A stretch of DNA of 64,000 nt from Planctomycetota bacterium (GCA_016872555.1 VGZO01000003.1:62001-126000); one strand, 5' to 3'. Positions 1 to 9,524 are shown, numbered from the stretch's first letter. Translations and numbers: made by a program. Notes: a model not told the origin generated them from the letters alone.

Positions 1-80
1 TTTCCCCCCACCCTGCCCCCGGCGTAGGCTGTCGTGTTGGCCAGCCGACGACGGCCGGCCGGCGGGGCAGCCGGGGGCGC

Positions 81-1427
81 ATGAGCGACGTTCTCTTCCA
101 TTATTACCGCGTCAACCCGACGACCTGGTTTTACCTGTCGTCGCTGCTGACAGTCGCGCTGTTCTTCAAGTTCAGCCGCGTGTTCAGCATCCGCAACGTC
201 GACCTGGCGGCCCTGATCCTCCTCGCTCCGGGCCTGCTCGCCCGCGAATACGGTGAATTCCGCGACAGCGACGCCACCCGCCAGCTCGGCTACGTCTGGA
301 TCTTCGCCGTGTCGGCGTTCCTGATGGTGCGGATGCTCCTCGACACCCTGATGGAGCGCCGGCCGCTGCTGGAGTCGAACCTCTCGCCCGGTGGCCTGGT
401 GTTCCTCGGCGGGTCGCTGCTGGTGTTCCTCCTGGCCAACGTCGTCGTCACCCCACCGGCCCAGGAGGACCTCGCGGCCGCCGAGGCGGCGACCCGGATC
501 GAGGCCCGTGAGCCGGGGCTCGACGCCGATCAGCTCACCCGGCTCGGGCCGGGCTACCCGCTGCTGTTCCTGCTCCCGCAGATCTCGACGCAGTCGCTGT
601 TTTCGCCCGACGGGGCCGCGGCGGGTGCCCCGCCCGCGGCCCGGCAGGAAGTCCACGCCCTCACCGCGCGGATCATGGCGATCCTCTCGCAGGTGGCGAT
701 CGTCGTCGGGATGGTGGTCGTCGGCTGGCGCCACTTCGACAACGTCCGGCTCGGCGTCGCCGCGGCGGTGCTCTACCTGCTCCTCCCCTCGACCGCGCTG
801 TTCACCGGCCGCGTCGATCACGCGCTGCCCGGGGCGCTGATCATCCTTGCCATCGCCGCCTACCGCTGGCCGATGCTCGCCGGGGCGCTGATCGGCCTGG
901 CGATCGGCACGATCTATTACCCGCTGTTCCTCCTTCCGCTGTGGTGCAGCTTCTACTGGGAGCGCGGGATCGGGCGGTTCGTCGTCGGCGTGGCGGCGTC
1001 GCTGGCGGCGCTGGTCGCGGGGTTGTGGTTCACCGCCCCCGACGCGACGGTGTTCCTCGATCAGCTCCGGCAGATGTTCGGGTGGATCTTTCCCAATGCC
1101 GTGTCGCTCACCGGGTTCTGGGGCCTGCCCGGCAACGACGCCGTGTTCCGACTCCCGGTGCTGGCGGCGTTCGTGGCGATGATGGCGACGCTGGCGATCT
1201 GGCCGCCGCGCAAGAACTTGGGGACGCTCCTCAGCTGCACCGCCGCCGTTCTCCTCGGCAGCCAGTTCTGGAAGGCCCACGACGGCGGCCTGTTCATGGC
1301 GTGGTTCCTGCCGCCGCTGTTGCTCACCGTGTTTCGGCCGAACCTCGAAAACCGGGTCGCCCTCAACGTCCTCGAGGACGAATGGTTCCCGCGGATCCGT
1401 CGGGCAGCCGACCCGATCGCCGCCTGA
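81..1427 (+). CDS. Polytopic membrane protein of unknown function
   Basis: I do not recognise a characterised family. The 448 residues are mostly hydrophobic. Likely membrane segments lie near residues 16-35, 41-55, 70-88 and 104-123, then several more between about 195 and 410. An Ala/Glu-rich soluble loop at about 125-190 separates the two halves, and the last 40 residues are polar. The second half has the hydrophobic pattern of a polytopic transferase or transporter but shows no catalytic motif I can name. The ATG follows a G-rich stretch without a clear Shine-Dalgarno. It converges with the HEAT-repeat gene, leaving only 6 bases between the stops. Existence is well supported by length and codon pattern; function is open. 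Confidence 0.82.
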   Translation: MSDVLFHYYRVNPTTWFYLSSLLTVALFFKFSRVFSIRNVDLAALILLAPGLLAREYGEFRDSDATRQLGYVWIFAVSAFLMVRMLLDTLMERRPLLESNLSPGGLVFLGGSLLVFLLANVVVTPPAQEDLAAAEAATRIEAREPGLDADQLTRLGPGYPLLFLLPQISTQSLFSPDGAAAGAPPAARQEVHALTARIMAILSQVAIVVGMVVVGWRHFDNVRLGVAAAVLYLLLPSTALFTGRVDHALPGALIILAIAAYRWPMLAGALIGLAIGTIYYPLFLLPLWCSFYWERGIGRFVVGVAASLAALVAGLWFTAPDATVFLDQLRQMFGWIFPNAVSLTGFWGLPGNDAVFRLPVLAAFVAMMATLAIWPPRKNLGTLLSCTAAVLLGSQFWKAHDGGLFMAWFLPPLLLTVFRPNLENRVALNVLEDEWFPRIRRAADPIAA

Positions 1428-1433
1428 CACCCT

Positions 1434-2321
1434 TCAGTCGCGGCGCAGGTCGAGATCCGGCGGGGCGTCGCGGGTCGCCAGCCAGCCGCGCCAGGCGTCG
1501 ACGTTCCACTCGAAGTTGACGCCGGTGATTTCGACGAGCGCTTCGAGGACTTTGTCGTTGCGGACGCGGACCTTGCCGCGCTTCGGCCCGCCGCCGAGCG
1601 ACAGCCCGCCCCCCGACGGCGTGAACGTGGCGCTCGTCTGCCCCTCGCGGCCGCCGCCGCTGACGACGACGTGCTCGGTCTCGAGCACGCCGATCAGGGC
1701 GCCGACGGCGCCCGTGGCCCGTAGCCGGCCGAGGACCTCGGCAGCGCGGTTGATCCGGGCGTTGTCGGGCCCGGCCAGCGCCGCCACGAACAGCGGCACC
1801 ACGGGGCGCGGCCCGAGGGCGGCGAGCCGCTCGACGGCGCCGATCCGCGTCTCGGGATCGGGGTGATCAAGCGCGATCGCCGCCAACGCCGCCAACACGT
1901 CCGGGCCCGGGAGCCGGGAGAGGGTTTCGATCTCGAGGAGGCGGACGCGGAGGACCGGCTCCTTGCCGATCGCCGCCACCAGCGCCGGCAGGGCGAGCGG
2001 ATCGGCGATCCCACGGAGCTCCTCGGTGGCGCGTGGGGCGGTGGCGGGATCGTCGAGCTGGCCGCGGAGGCGCTCGAGCTTCCCCACCCACTGTCTCCGT
2101 GCCACGTCGTCGCGCTGCTCGCGCTCGATGAGGTCGATCTCCTGCCGCGTCCGCCACGCCCCGCGGTAGCGTGTCAGGCCGCGCTTGGTCATCGCCTCCT
2201 GCTGGGTGACGCGCTGCGGCTCGTCGTCGCCCGGGCTCGGCTCGTCGGCCGAAGCCAGGGCGGCAACGGCGGCGAGCGCCAGCGCCGAAAGCCACACGCT
2301 GTTGGCCACGCCCCGTCGCAT
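1434..2321 (-). CDS. Exported HEAT-repeat protein
   Basis: The 295-residue protein begins with an apparent signal peptide (MRRG, then a hydrophobic stretch to about residue 25 ending ALASA). A charged helical region (about 30-85) leads into several HEAT/PBS-lyase-type repeats (about 90-215, with LALPALVAAIG and VLAALAAIAL as typical units). A Gly-rich stretch and a C-terminal helical end follow. Such repeats mediate protein contacts; no catalytic site is visible. I chose the ATG at 2321 because a GGGAGGGC Shine-Dalgarno sits just upstream and the signal peptide follows directly. An in-frame ATG at 2369 overlaps the upstream gspF-like stop as ATGA and would add 16 residues. The two genes are probably cotranscribed. 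Role unknown. Confidence 0.8.
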   Translation of the reverse strand: MRRGVANSVWLSALALAAVAALASADEPSPGDDEPQRVTQQEAMTKRGLTRYRGAWRTRQEIDLIEREQRDDVARRQWVGKLERLRGQLDDPATAPRATEELRGIADPLALPALVAAIGKEPVLRVRLLEIETLSRLPGPDVLAALAAIALDHPDPETRIGAVERLAALGPRPVVPLFVAALAGPDNARINRAAEVLGRLRATGAVGALIGVLETEHVVVSGGGREGQTSATFTPSGGGLSLGGGPKRGKVRVRNDKVLEALVEITGVNFEWNVDAWRGWLATRDAPPDLDLRRD

Positions 2322-2365
2322 CCCCCTGCCCTCCCCGTGCCCACCTGGCGATCCATCTTCCCCGT

Positions 2366-3364
2366 TCATCGGATCACGCCCTGGATGATCCGCACGTAAC
2401 CCATGAAGAACCGGATCACGATCGCACCCACGACGACCGCCGTGGCGGCCCAGATCCCCCAAGCCACCCCCTGGGCGGCCGCCTCGAGCGCCCGCCGGGC
2501 CTCGTCGTCGAACTCACCCGCGTGGCGCTCGAGGACCTCGGGGACGCTGCCGGTCAGTTCGCCGACGCCGACGGCCGAGAGGATCCGCGGCGGGATCCGG
2601 CCGCTGGCCGCCAGGGCCTCGGCGAGCGTCGCACCCGACCGGAGCCGGTCCTCGAGGACATCGCCGGGGATCGCCAGGCCGGGGGCGACGGCGCCGGCGA
2701 GCTTCACGAGCCTGCCGGCGTCGAGCCCGGCCGCGCCCGCCAGCGCTGCCGCCCGGCACCAGGCTGCCGCCTCTGCCAGCCGGGCGGCCCGTCCAACCAG
2801 CGGCACGCGCTCGAGCACCGCGCGGACGATCCCGCGCCGCCGCCACGCCGCCACGAGCCACCACCATCCCAGGACCGCCGCCACCGCGACGCCGGCGAGG
2901 ATCCCGAGGTACACCTGCAGTCCGTGGAAACCCTTGAGGCCGAGGCCGAGCAGGTCGCCGCCGAGGAAGATGAACCATCCCACGACGGCCGCCGCGAGGA
3001 GCAGCTGGAGGGCCGGGCGGATCAGCGCGCGGAAGAGCTCGCGGCGCGTGCGCTCGGCGTGGTCGAGGACATTGGCGACATCGCGGAGCGCCTCGGCCTC
3101 GTGGCCGGTGTGGTCGCCGACGGCGGCCATCCCGAGCACCAGCGGAGGAAAGGTCGCCCCCGCCCGGGCGAACGCTGCGGCGAGGCCGTCGCCGGCGTCG
3201 AGGCCCGCTTTCACCGCCTCGAGCGCTCCCCGCCACCGCACCGGTGCCCGCTGCGTCTCCCCCTCCCACGCTCGGCGGATACCGATCCCGGCCGCCAGCG
3301 CGATCGATACGCGCCGGAGGAGACCGGAAAGGATCCGCGTCGGCATCGGTCGGGTGAAGCGCAT
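2366..3364 (-). CDS. Type II secretion/type IV pilus F-domain (GspF/PilC-like) membrane protein
   Basis: A 332-residue protein with two related helical halves, each resembling a GspF domain: about 15-115 (FARAGATFPPLVLGMAAVGD) and about 210-305 (LRSGATLAEALAASGRIPP, then VGELTGSVPEVLERHA). A two-segment membrane region lies between them (about 125-190), and a final membrane helix lies near 305-325. This is the classic layout of the inner-membrane platform protein of type II secretion and type IV pilus machines. It is shorter than the usual ~400 residues, and no other secretion gene lies beside it. ATG 3364 is preceded by GAGGTGG; longer in-frame starts up to 3511 look non-coding. It could serve a pseudopilin system such as the DUF1559 protein in this window, but that is inference. 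Confidence 0.8.
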   Translation of the reverse strand: MRFTRPMPTRILSGLLRRVSIALAAGIGIRRAWEGETQRAPVRWRGALEAVKAGLDAGDGLAAAFARAGATFPPLVLGMAAVGDHTGHEAEALRDVANVLDHAERTRRELFRALIRPALQLLLAAAVVGWFIFLGGDLLGLGLKGFHGLQVYLGILAGVAVAAVLGWWWLVAAWRRRGIVRAVLERVPLVGRAARLAEAAAWCRAAALAGAAGLDAGRLVKLAGAVAPGLAIPGDVLEDRLRSGATLAEALAASGRIPPRILSAVGVGELTGSVPEVLERHAGEFDDEARRALEAAAQGVAWGIWAATAVVVGAIVIRFFMGYVRIIQGVIR

Positions 3365-3499
3365 CGACCACCTCGCTGTCCACCGCTCCGACCCTAACAC
3401 AGCCGTCCCGCTTCTGATACAACGCTCCCCTGTGCCGCTCTGGAAGGCACGTCCCTCCCGCCCCGTTCGCCCCGCACTGTCCGGCCCGAATTGCGAGCC

Positions 3500-4348
3500 A
3501 TGAAGCCGCACTGGTCCTCCGTCGCGATCGTCGGCGTGGGACTGATCGGAGGATCGGTCGGCCAGGCCCTGCTCGGCCGCCGTCTGGCCGGGCGCGTGAT
3601 CGGGATCGGGCGCGATCCGGCATCACTGGCGGAGGCCAAGCGCTGCGGGGCGGTGACCGAGACGACGACCGACCTGGCGGCCGTCGCCGGCGCAGATTTC
3701 GTGCTCGTCGCCACCGGGGTCGCGGCGATCCCGGCGCTGCTCGAGCGGATCGATGACGCCGTCCGACCCGGGACGGCGATCACCGATGCCGGCAGCACCA
3801 AGGGGCGGATCGTCGCCGGCTGGGAACGGCACCGGCGCCGGCGCCGGGGCCGGTTCGTCGGCGGCCATCCGCTGGCGGGAAGCCACCGGCGCGGGCCGAC
3901 CGCCGCCGACGCCGATCTGTTCACGGGACGGGTCGCCGTGGTGACCCCCGCGCCGGCCACGCCGGCCGACGACGTCGAGGCGGTGGCGGGATTCTGGTCG
4001 GCGCTCGGCGCGACTGTATACGTGATGCCGCCGCGCGAACACGACCGGATCCTCGCCGCGACCAGCCACGCGCCGCATGCCGTCGCGGCGGCCGTGGCAG
4101 CGGCCACCCCGGCGGCGGCGCGACGGTTCACGGCCGGGGGATGGCGCGACACGACGCGGATCGCCGCCGGCGACCCGGCGCTGTGGGCCGACATCCTCCT
4201 CGACAACGCCGCCGAGGTGCAGCGTGCGCTCGCACGCGTGCTCCGCCGGGCGGCGCGGCTGCAGGAAGCGATCGAGCGCCGCGACCGCCGCGCCGTCGAG
4301 ACCCTGCTCACCCGGGCAAAGGAGGCCCGCGATGCTGTGGGAAGTTGA
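3500..4348 (+). CDS. tyrA: Prephenate/arogenate dehydrogenase family protein
   Basis: NAD(P)-dependent oxidative decarboxylation of prephenate or arogenate in tyrosine synthesis is the family role. The 282-residue protein opens with the dinucleotide-binding loop GVGLIGGSVG (about residues 13-22). It then carries the substrate-side signature HPLAGSHRRG (about 119-128), a LF-G-VAVVTP segment, and the helical-domain motif TSHAPHAVA. These match the TyrA core; there is no chorismate mutase or ACT domain. ATG 3500 is preferred over an in-frame TTG at 3491. Its 3' end overlaps purL by 17 bases, and the purL Shine-Dalgarno lies inside this gene, so the two are translationally coupled. Substrate preference (prephenate versus arogenate) cannot be read here. 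Confidence 0.87.
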   Translation: MKPHWSSVAIVGVGLIGGSVGQALLGRRLAGRVIGIGRDPASLAEAKRCGAVTETTTDLAAVAGADFVLVATGVAAIPALLERIDDAVRPGTAITDAGSTKGRIVAGWERHRRRRRGRFVGGHPLAGSHRRGPTAADADLFTGRVAVVTPAPATPADDVEAVAGFWSALGATVYVMPPREHDRILAATSHAPHAVAAAVAAATPAAARRFTAGGWRDTTRIAAGDPALWADILLDNAAEVQRALARVLRRAARLQEAIERRDRRAVETLLTRAKEARDAVGS

Positions 4349-7262
4349 GGTCGAGGGGGACGATCCCGCCGCCGACCGCGCCGCCCGGGCCCTGGTGGCC
4401 GCGGCAGACGGGCTGGGGATTCCCGGGATCGACGCGGCCCGGACCGCCACTGGCTGGCTCGTCGAGACCGACCTGCCCCGGGCCGACGTCGAACGGATCG
4501 CGCGGCAGCTGCTCACCGATCCGATCGTCGAGCGCTGCACCGTGCGTGCCGTCGACGGCAGCGAAGGCACGGCGCCCGCAGGCCTGCCGACGGTGGTCCG
4601 CGTCCTGCCGCGCTCAGGCGTCACCGACCCGGCCGGCGACAGCGCCCGGGCGGCGATCCTGCTGCTCGGCAGCCCGGTCACGGCGGTCCGCAGCACGCGT
4701 ATCGTGCGGCTTCCGGCGATCGACGCCGCCGTGGCGCGGGGCCTGGCCTGGAAGACGATCGCCAGCGAGGCGATCCACGACGTCGTCGTCGGTCCACTGG
4801 CGCTCGAGACGCTCGCCGGTGGCCGGACGTGGCGGTTCGCCAGCGCCGAGATCATGCTCGAGGGACGCACGGAGGCCGACCTCGAGGCACTGTCTCGTGA
4901 GCGCTGCCTGGCGCTGTCGGTCGCCGAGTTGGCGGCGATCCGCGACCACTACCGGTCGCTCGGCCGCACGCCGCTCGAGATCGAGCTGGAGACGATCGCC
5001 CAGACCTGGAGCGAGCACTGCTGCCACAAAACGCTCACCGCCGGCTATGACCACTCCGGCCCCGACGGCGTGCGGCGCTACGACAACCTCCTCAAGGAGA
5101 CGGTCTTCGCCGCGACGCGGCGGATCCGCGAGGCACTCGGCGCGCGCGACTGGTGCGTGAGCGTGTTCCGGGACAATTCCGGCGTCGTCCGCTTCGACGG
5201 CGACCACGACATCTGCGTCAAGGTCGAGACACACAACCACCCATCGGCGATCGAGCCCTACGGCGGCGCCGCCACCGGCCTCGGCGGCGTGATCCGCGAC
5301 GTCCTCGGCACGGGCCTGGGAGCGCGGCCGATCGCCAACCTCGACGTGTTCTGCGTCGGGCCCCCCGACACACCGGCGGCCGACCTGCCCGCCGGCGTGA
5401 TCCCGCCGCGCCGACTGCTCTCCGGCGTCGTCGCCGGCGTCCGCGACTACGGCAACCGGATGGGGATCCCGACGATCGCCGGCGCGGTCGCATTCGATCC
5501 CGGCTACCTCGGCAACCCGCTGGTGTTCTGCGGCACGATCGGGATCATGCCGCGCGGCACCGCGACGCAGGCGGCCGTCGAGGCCGGGGATCTGGTCGTG
5601 GTCGCCGGCGGCCGGACCGGCCGCGACGGCATCCACGGGGCGACGTTCTCGAGCGTCGAACTGTCGAGCACGAGCGAGAGCCAGTCGGGGGGCGCCGTGC
5701 AGATCGGCCACGCGATCAACGAGAAGATACTCGCCGACTTCGTCCTCGAGGCCGCGGCCGAGCGGCTGTTCCACGCGATCACCGATTGCGGTGCCGGCGG
5801 CCTGTCGAGCGCCGTCGGCGAGATGGGGGCGACGCTCGGTGCCGACGTCGATCTCGAGCGCGTGCCGCTGAAGTACGCCGGCCTGTCGGCCACCGAGGTG
5901 TGGATCTCCGAAGCCCAGGAGCGGATGGTCCTCGCCGTGCCCCCCGCCGCGTGGGAGCGCCTCGCCGCGGTCGCGGCCGACGAGGGGGTCGAGGCGACGG
6001 TGATCGGCCGGTTCACCGGCAGCGGCCGGCTCGTGCTCCGTTGGGAAGGGCAGGTCGCGGGCGAACTGGATTGCCACTTCCTCCACGAGGGACGGCCGCG
6101 GCTGCGGCTGGAGTCGCGGACCCGCGCCACGGCCGCCGCGCCGCTGGTCTGGTCGCCGGGCGCCGTCGACCTCGGGATCGGCGGCGGCCTGCCGCTGCTC
6201 CTGGCCGCACCGGACGTGGCCAGCAAGGAATCGATCATCCGCCAGTACGACCACGAGGTGCAGGGGGGGAGCGTCGTCAAGCCGCTCCTCGGCCCCGGGG
6301 AGGGGCCGGCCGACGGCACCGTGATCCGCGGCGTCCTCGGCCGTGAGCGCGGGATCGTGATCGGCATCGGGCTGCGCCACCGGCTCGGTGACCTCGATCC
6401 ATACCGGATGGCCGCCGGGTCGATCGTCGAGGCGGTCGCCAACGCCGTCGCCGTCGGCGCCGACCCGGCGCGGCTGGCGCTGCTCGACAACTTCTGCTGG
6501 GGCGACTGCCGCCGGCCGGAGCCGCTCGGGGCGCTCGTCGAGGCGTGCCGCGCCTGCCACGACGTGGCGCTGGCGCTGGAGGCGCCGTTCGTGAGCGGCA
6601 AGGACAGTCTCAACAACGTCTTTGCCTGGACCTCCCCCGACGGCACCCGTCGTGAGCGCTCGATCCCCCACACGCTGCTGATCACGGCACTCGGACAGGT
6701 CGAGGACGTGCGCCGCGTGGTCACGCCCGACTTCAAGCACGCCGGAGACCGGATCGCGCTGGTCGGCACCTCGGGCGACGACCTCGCCGGGAGCCAGCTG
6801 GCGGCGGCGGGGCTGGTGGCCGGCGGCACGGCGCCCGCCGTCGACGCCCCGGCCTGCCGGCGCGTGTTCGAAGCTGTGGCCCGGGCGATCCGCGCGGGGC
6901 TCGTCGCCGCCTGCCACGACTGCGCCGACGGCGGCATGGCGGTGGCGGTCGCCGAGATGGCGATCGGTGGCGGGCTGGGGGCCGAGATCGACCTCGCCGC
7001 CGTGGACTGGAGCGGTGCGGCCGACCATGGCCCCGCGCTCGACCTGGCGGTGGCGTTCGCCGAGTCGCCGGGCCGGTTCGTCGTCGCCGTCCCCGCCAGC
7101 GCGGCGGACGCGTTCACCGCGGCGCTCGGCGCCATCGGGATGGCGTGGATCGGCACCGTGACGGCGGCGCCGGAGGTCACCTTCCGCTCCCGCACCGGCG
7201 CCCCCGCCGTGACGATCCCCCTCGACCACCTCGACCGCGCCTGGCGGACGAGATCGGAGTGA
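4332..7262 (+). CDS. purL: Phosphoribosylformylglycinamidine synthase, PurS-like modules fused to PurL
   Basis: Catalyses ATP-dependent amidation of FGAR to FGAM in purine synthesis, using ammonia from the separate PurQ downstream. It has 976 residues. The first ~75 residues resemble a PurS fold (ending LLTDPIVERCTV). Residues ~80-150 look like a second PurS-like module, with the hallmark GVTDPAG. The PurL part follows, with TWSEHCCHKT near residue 225, FRDNSGVVRFDGDHD, VETHNHPSAIEPYGG, GRTGRDGIHGATFSSVE, ITDCGAGGLSSAVGEMG and, in the second half, CHDCADGGMAVAVAEM. B. subtilis-type PurL is about 740 residues, and the all-in-one enzyme about 1300. ATG 4332 is set by a GGAGG at 4321. Longer in-frame reading into tyrA is not credible. 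Confidence 0.95.
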   Translation: MLWEVEVEGDDPAADRAARALVAAADGLGIPGIDAARTATGWLVETDLPRADVERIARQLLTDPIVERCTVRAVDGSEGTAPAGLPTVVRVLPRSGVTDPAGDSARAAILLLGSPVTAVRSTRIVRLPAIDAAVARGLAWKTIASEAIHDVVVGPLALETLAGGRTWRFASAEIMLEGRTEADLEALSRERCLALSVAELAAIRDHYRSLGRTPLEIELETIAQTWSEHCCHKTLTAGYDHSGPDGVRRYDNLLKETVFAATRRIREALGARDWCVSVFRDNSGVVRFDGDHDICVKVETHNHPSAIEPYGGAATGLGGVIRDVLGTGLGARPIANLDVFCVGPPDTPAADLPAGVIPPRRLLSGVVAGVRDYGNRMGIPTIAGAVAFDPGYLGNPLVFCGTIGIMPRGTATQAAVEAGDLVVVAGGRTGRDGIHGATFSSVELSSTSESQSGGAVQIGHAINEKILADFVLEAAAERLFHAITDCGAGGLSSAVGEMGATLGADVDLERVPLKYAGLSATEVWISEAQERMVLAVPPAAWERLAAVAADEGVEATVIGRFTGSGRLVLRWEGQVAGELDCHFLHEGRPRLRLESRTRATAAAPLVWSPGAVDLGIGGGLPLLLAAPDVASKESIIRQYDHEVQGGSVVKPLLGPGEGPADGTVIRGVLGRERGIVIGIGLRHRLGDLDPYRMAAGSIVEAVANAVAVGADPARLALLDNFCWGDCRRPEPLGALVEACRACHDVALALEAPFVSGKDSLNNVFAWTSPDGTRRERSIPHTLLITALGQVEDVRRVVTPDFKHAGDRIALVGTSGDDLAGSQLAAAGLVAGGTAPAVDAPACRRVFEAVARAIRAGLVAACHDCADGGMAVAVAEMAIGGGLGAEIDLAAVDWSGAADHGPALDLAVAFAESPGRFVVAVPASAADAFTAALGAIGMAWIGTVTAAPEVTFRSRTGAPAVTIPLDHLDRAWRTRSE

Positions 7263-7288
7263 ACTTCTCCCTGGATCCGGCAGCCACC

Positions 7289-8059
7289 ATGCTCTCCCCC
7301 CGCGTCGTCGTCCTCCGCGCCCCCGGCACCAACTGCGACCGCGAGACGCTCCACGCCTTCGAGCGCGCAGGCGCCTTCGGCCGCCGTGTCCACGTCCGTG
7401 CCCTCGCCCGGCGCCCTGCCCTTCTCGACGACGTCCAGATCGTCTGCATCCCTGGGGGTTTCTCCTACGGCGACGACATCGCCAGCGGCCGGATCTTCGC
7501 CCTCGAGATCCGCGCCCGGCTCGGCGACGCCCTGCGCCGGTTCCGTGACCGCGGCGGGCTCGTGCTCGGGATCTGCAACGGCTTCCAGGTCCTCCTCCAG
7601 ACGGGGCTGCTCCTCGCCGATCCCGACGGCCGTCCGCTGGCAACGCTCGCCCACAACGCGTCGGGGCGGTTCGTCGACCGCTGGGTGCGGCTGCGGCTCG
7701 ATCCCGGCCCGTGCCGGTTCCTCCACGGCGTCGCGGCGGAGTTCGACCTGCCGGTGGCCCACGGCGAGGGGCGGTTCGTGACGCGGTCGCCGGCCGAGCT
7801 CGATAGGCTCGCGGCCGCCGGCCAGCTCGTCCTCCGTTACGCCGCCGACGACCACGGCGCGACGACCAACCCCAACGGCTCGGCGGCCGACGTCGCCGGG
7901 GTCTGCGACGAGACCGGGCGGGTATTCGGGATGATGCCCCACCCGGAGCGGTTCGTCGACGCCACGCAGCACCCCTCCTGGACCGGCCGGCTCGACCCGG
8001 CGGCGGCCGGCGCCGGGCTGGCACTCTTCGCCGCCGCCGTCCGCGCCGTCTCCGCGTGA
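7289..8059 (+). CDS. purQ: Phosphoribosylformylglycinamidine synthase glutaminase subunit
   Basis: Class I glutamine amidotransferase that supplies ammonia to PurL. The 256-residue protein starts LSPRVVVLRAPGTNCDRET, the usual PurQ opening. It has the nucleophile loop GICNGFQVLL with Cys96, and the His218/Glu220 pair in MPHPERF, completing the catalytic triad. GGFSYGDDIASG is the conserved oxyanion-side segment. It lies 26 bases after purL on the same strand, so tyrA-purL-purQ is an evident transcription unit. The ATG at 7289 matches the family N-terminus; upstream in-frame codons lie inside purL and were discounted. Confidence 0.95.
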   Translation: MLSPRVVVLRAPGTNCDRETLHAFERAGAFGRRVHVRALARRPALLDDVQIVCIPGGFSYGDDIASGRIFALEIRARLGDALRRFRDRGGLVLGICNGFQVLLQTGLLLADPDGRPLATLAHNASGRFVDRWVRLRLDPGPCRFLHGVAAEFDLPVAHGEGRFVTRSPAELDRLAAAGQLVLRYAADDHGATTNPNGSAADVAGVCDETGRVFGMMPHPERFVDATQHPSWTGRLDPAAAGAGLALFAAAVRAVSA

Positions 8060-8065
8060 GTCGAA

Positions 8066-8281
8066 TCAGCCCGCGCCGTCGCGTTTCCGGGGCGGCCTCG
8101 GCGCGCGCGGAGTCGACTCTTCGCCACTGCGCCACCTGCCGCCGTCGGCGAGCGCACGGCGAAGGAGGAACTCGATCTGGCCGTTGAGGCTGCGGAGGTC
8201 GTCATCGGCCCAGCGGCGCAGGGCCGCCAGCACCGCCGGATCGATCCGCAGCAGGAACGCGTCGCGCTGGGCCACCACCAC
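8066..8281 (-). CDS. Small ribbon-helix-helix (Arc-like) DNA-binding protein
   Basis: A 71-residue protein whose N-terminal ~45 residues fit a ribbon-helix-helix fold. A short strand (QRDAFLLRID) is followed by helix 1 (PAVLAALRRWADDD) and helix 2 (SLNGQIEFLLRRAL). A basic, Pro-rich tail (RAPRPPRKRD) could add DNA or RNA contacts. The N-terminus is three consecutive GTG codons (8281, 8278, 8275). A GGAGGAG lies so close that the second or third is the more likely start. It converges with purQ (6 bases apart), so no partner toxin is adjacent, and it lies downstream of the SPFH gene on the same strand. It may be an autonomous regulator; its target is unknown. Confidence 0.72.
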   Translation of the reverse strand: MVVAQRDAFLLRIDPAVLAALRRWADDDLRSLNGQIEFLLRRALADGGRWRSGEESTPRAPRPPRKRDGAG

Positions 8282-8331
8282 ACTCCTCCCCGGTGCGCCG
8301 GCCGGGCCACCGGGCGCGCCCGGAACGACCG

Positions 8332-9348
8332 TCAGGAATAGATCGTGCCGGTGTTCACGACCGGCTGGGCGTGGCGGTCGCTGCAGAGGACGACCAGCAG
8401 GTTGCTCACCATCGCCGCCTTGCGCTCGTCGTCGAGCTGCACGACACCGTCGCGCTCGAGGTGCGTGAGGGCCATCTGCACCATCCCCACCGCCCCGTCG
8501 ACGATCTTGGCACGGGCCGCCACGACCGCGGCCGCCTGCTGGCGCTGGAGCATCGCGGCCGCGATCTCCGGCGCGTAGGCGAGGTGGCTGATGCGGGCCT
8601 CGATCACCTCGACGCCGGCGCGCTCGAGACGCTCCTGGATGTCGGCGCGCAGCTGCCGGCAGATCTCGTCAGTGCTGCCGCGCAGGCTCGTCTCGTGGTC
8701 CTCGCTGTCGTAGGGATAGCGCGTCGCCAGCGAGCGCAGCGCCGCCTCGCTTTGGACGGCGACGAAGTCCTCGTAGTCCTGGACCTCGAAACTCGCTTCA
8801 GCGGTGTCCACGACACGCCAGACGACGACGGCCGAGATCTCGACCGGATTGCCGTTCCTGTCGTTGACCTTCGAGGGACGGCCGTGGGTCCGCCCCTGCT
8901 GCTCGACGACCTTGCCCGCCGCGTCCTTGACCTCGGGGGTCCGCGACGAGCCGGTCTCGAAGTTGCGGATCCGGAGGCTGATCGCCTTCTTGGTGTAGAA
9001 GGGATTGACCCACCAGAAGCCCGAACGCCGCGCCGTGCCCTTGTAGTCGCCGAACAACGAGAACACCCGGGCCTCGTTGGGGGCGATCGCGACGAGGCCG
9101 AACAGGCAGACGAAACTCACCACCGGCACGAGGATCGCAGCCGAGGCAGCAAGCAGCGGAATCATCCCGCCCCACGAGAACGGAGTCCCCGCCAAAGCAC
9201 GGCCGAGGAGCGCCACCAACGGAATCGGCACGACGATCCCGGCCACCAGACCGACCAGCGCCGTCCAACCGGACCACGGCTGGAGAGGCCGCTCGACGAA
9301 CGCGGGCCGCGGCGGGAATCCGGGCGGGGAAACGGCAGGAACGGACAT
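8332..9348 (-). CDS. SPFH/Band 7 domain membrane protein
   Basis: A 338-residue stomatin/flotillin-type protein. A Pro-rich N-terminus (1-25) precedes two hydrophobic segments (about 28-50 and 60-88), followed by the SPFH domain. Recognisable pieces are [26 protein letters not shown], shortened here to [13 protein letters not shown], then [16 protein letters not shown] and [16 protein letters not shown] helical region ends with [18 protein letters not shown], the usual heptad after the SPFH core. These proteins form oligomeric membrane scaffolds and often influence proteases or membrane order. No NfeD partner is next to it. The ATG follows a GGAGGA, and a good promoter candidate lies about 50 bases upstream (9398-9425). 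Confidence 0.9.
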   Translation of the reverse strand: MSVPAVSPPGFPPRPAFVERPLQPWSGWTALVGLVAGIVVPIPLVALLGRALAGTPFSWGGMIPLLAASAAILVPVVSFVCLFGLVAIAPNEARVFSLFGDYKGTARRSGFWWVNPFYTKKAISLRIRNFETGSSRTPEVKDAAGKVVEQQGRTHGRPSKVNDRNGNPVEISAVVVWRVVDTAEASFEVQDYEDFVAVQSEAALRSLATRYPYDSEDHETSLRGSTDEICRQLRADIQERLERAGVEVIEARISHLAYAPEIAAAMLQRQQAAAVVAARAKIVDGAVGMVQMALTHLERDGVVQLDDERKAAMVSNLLVVLCSDRHAQPVVNTGTIYS

Positions 9349-9397
9349 CGTTGGGTCCTCCGCAAGACGACAGGCTCAACCGCCGAACGATACCGTA

Positions 9398-9425
9398 ATG
9401 ATATCACATCGAAATCTGCCGTCAA
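9398..9425 (-). promoter_or_regulatory. Sigma-70-type promoter candidate for the SPFH gene
   Basis: Read on the minus strand, TTGACG (9425-9420) and TATCAT (9403-9398) are separated by 16 bases. Transcription would start near 9391, giving a ~43-base leader that contains the GGAGGA ribosome site. The surrounding ~70 bases are distinctly AT-richer than the coding DNA, as expected of a promoter. This is a sequence match only. Confidence 0.5.
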
Positions 9426-9524
9426 CCGCCCGGGCCGCCACCGGCCGGCGTTGCCTCCCCAGCCGTCCGTCCCTACCCTGCCTCCCCTCCGTCTGTCGTT
9501 GACCGCCCCGCCCGAGCGCCGCCG

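Noticed and set aside
4614..8135. Very long open frame opposite purL/purQ
   Set aside because: It is the antisense shadow of GC-rich codons: Arg/Gly/Asp-rich, no family motif, no ribosome site.
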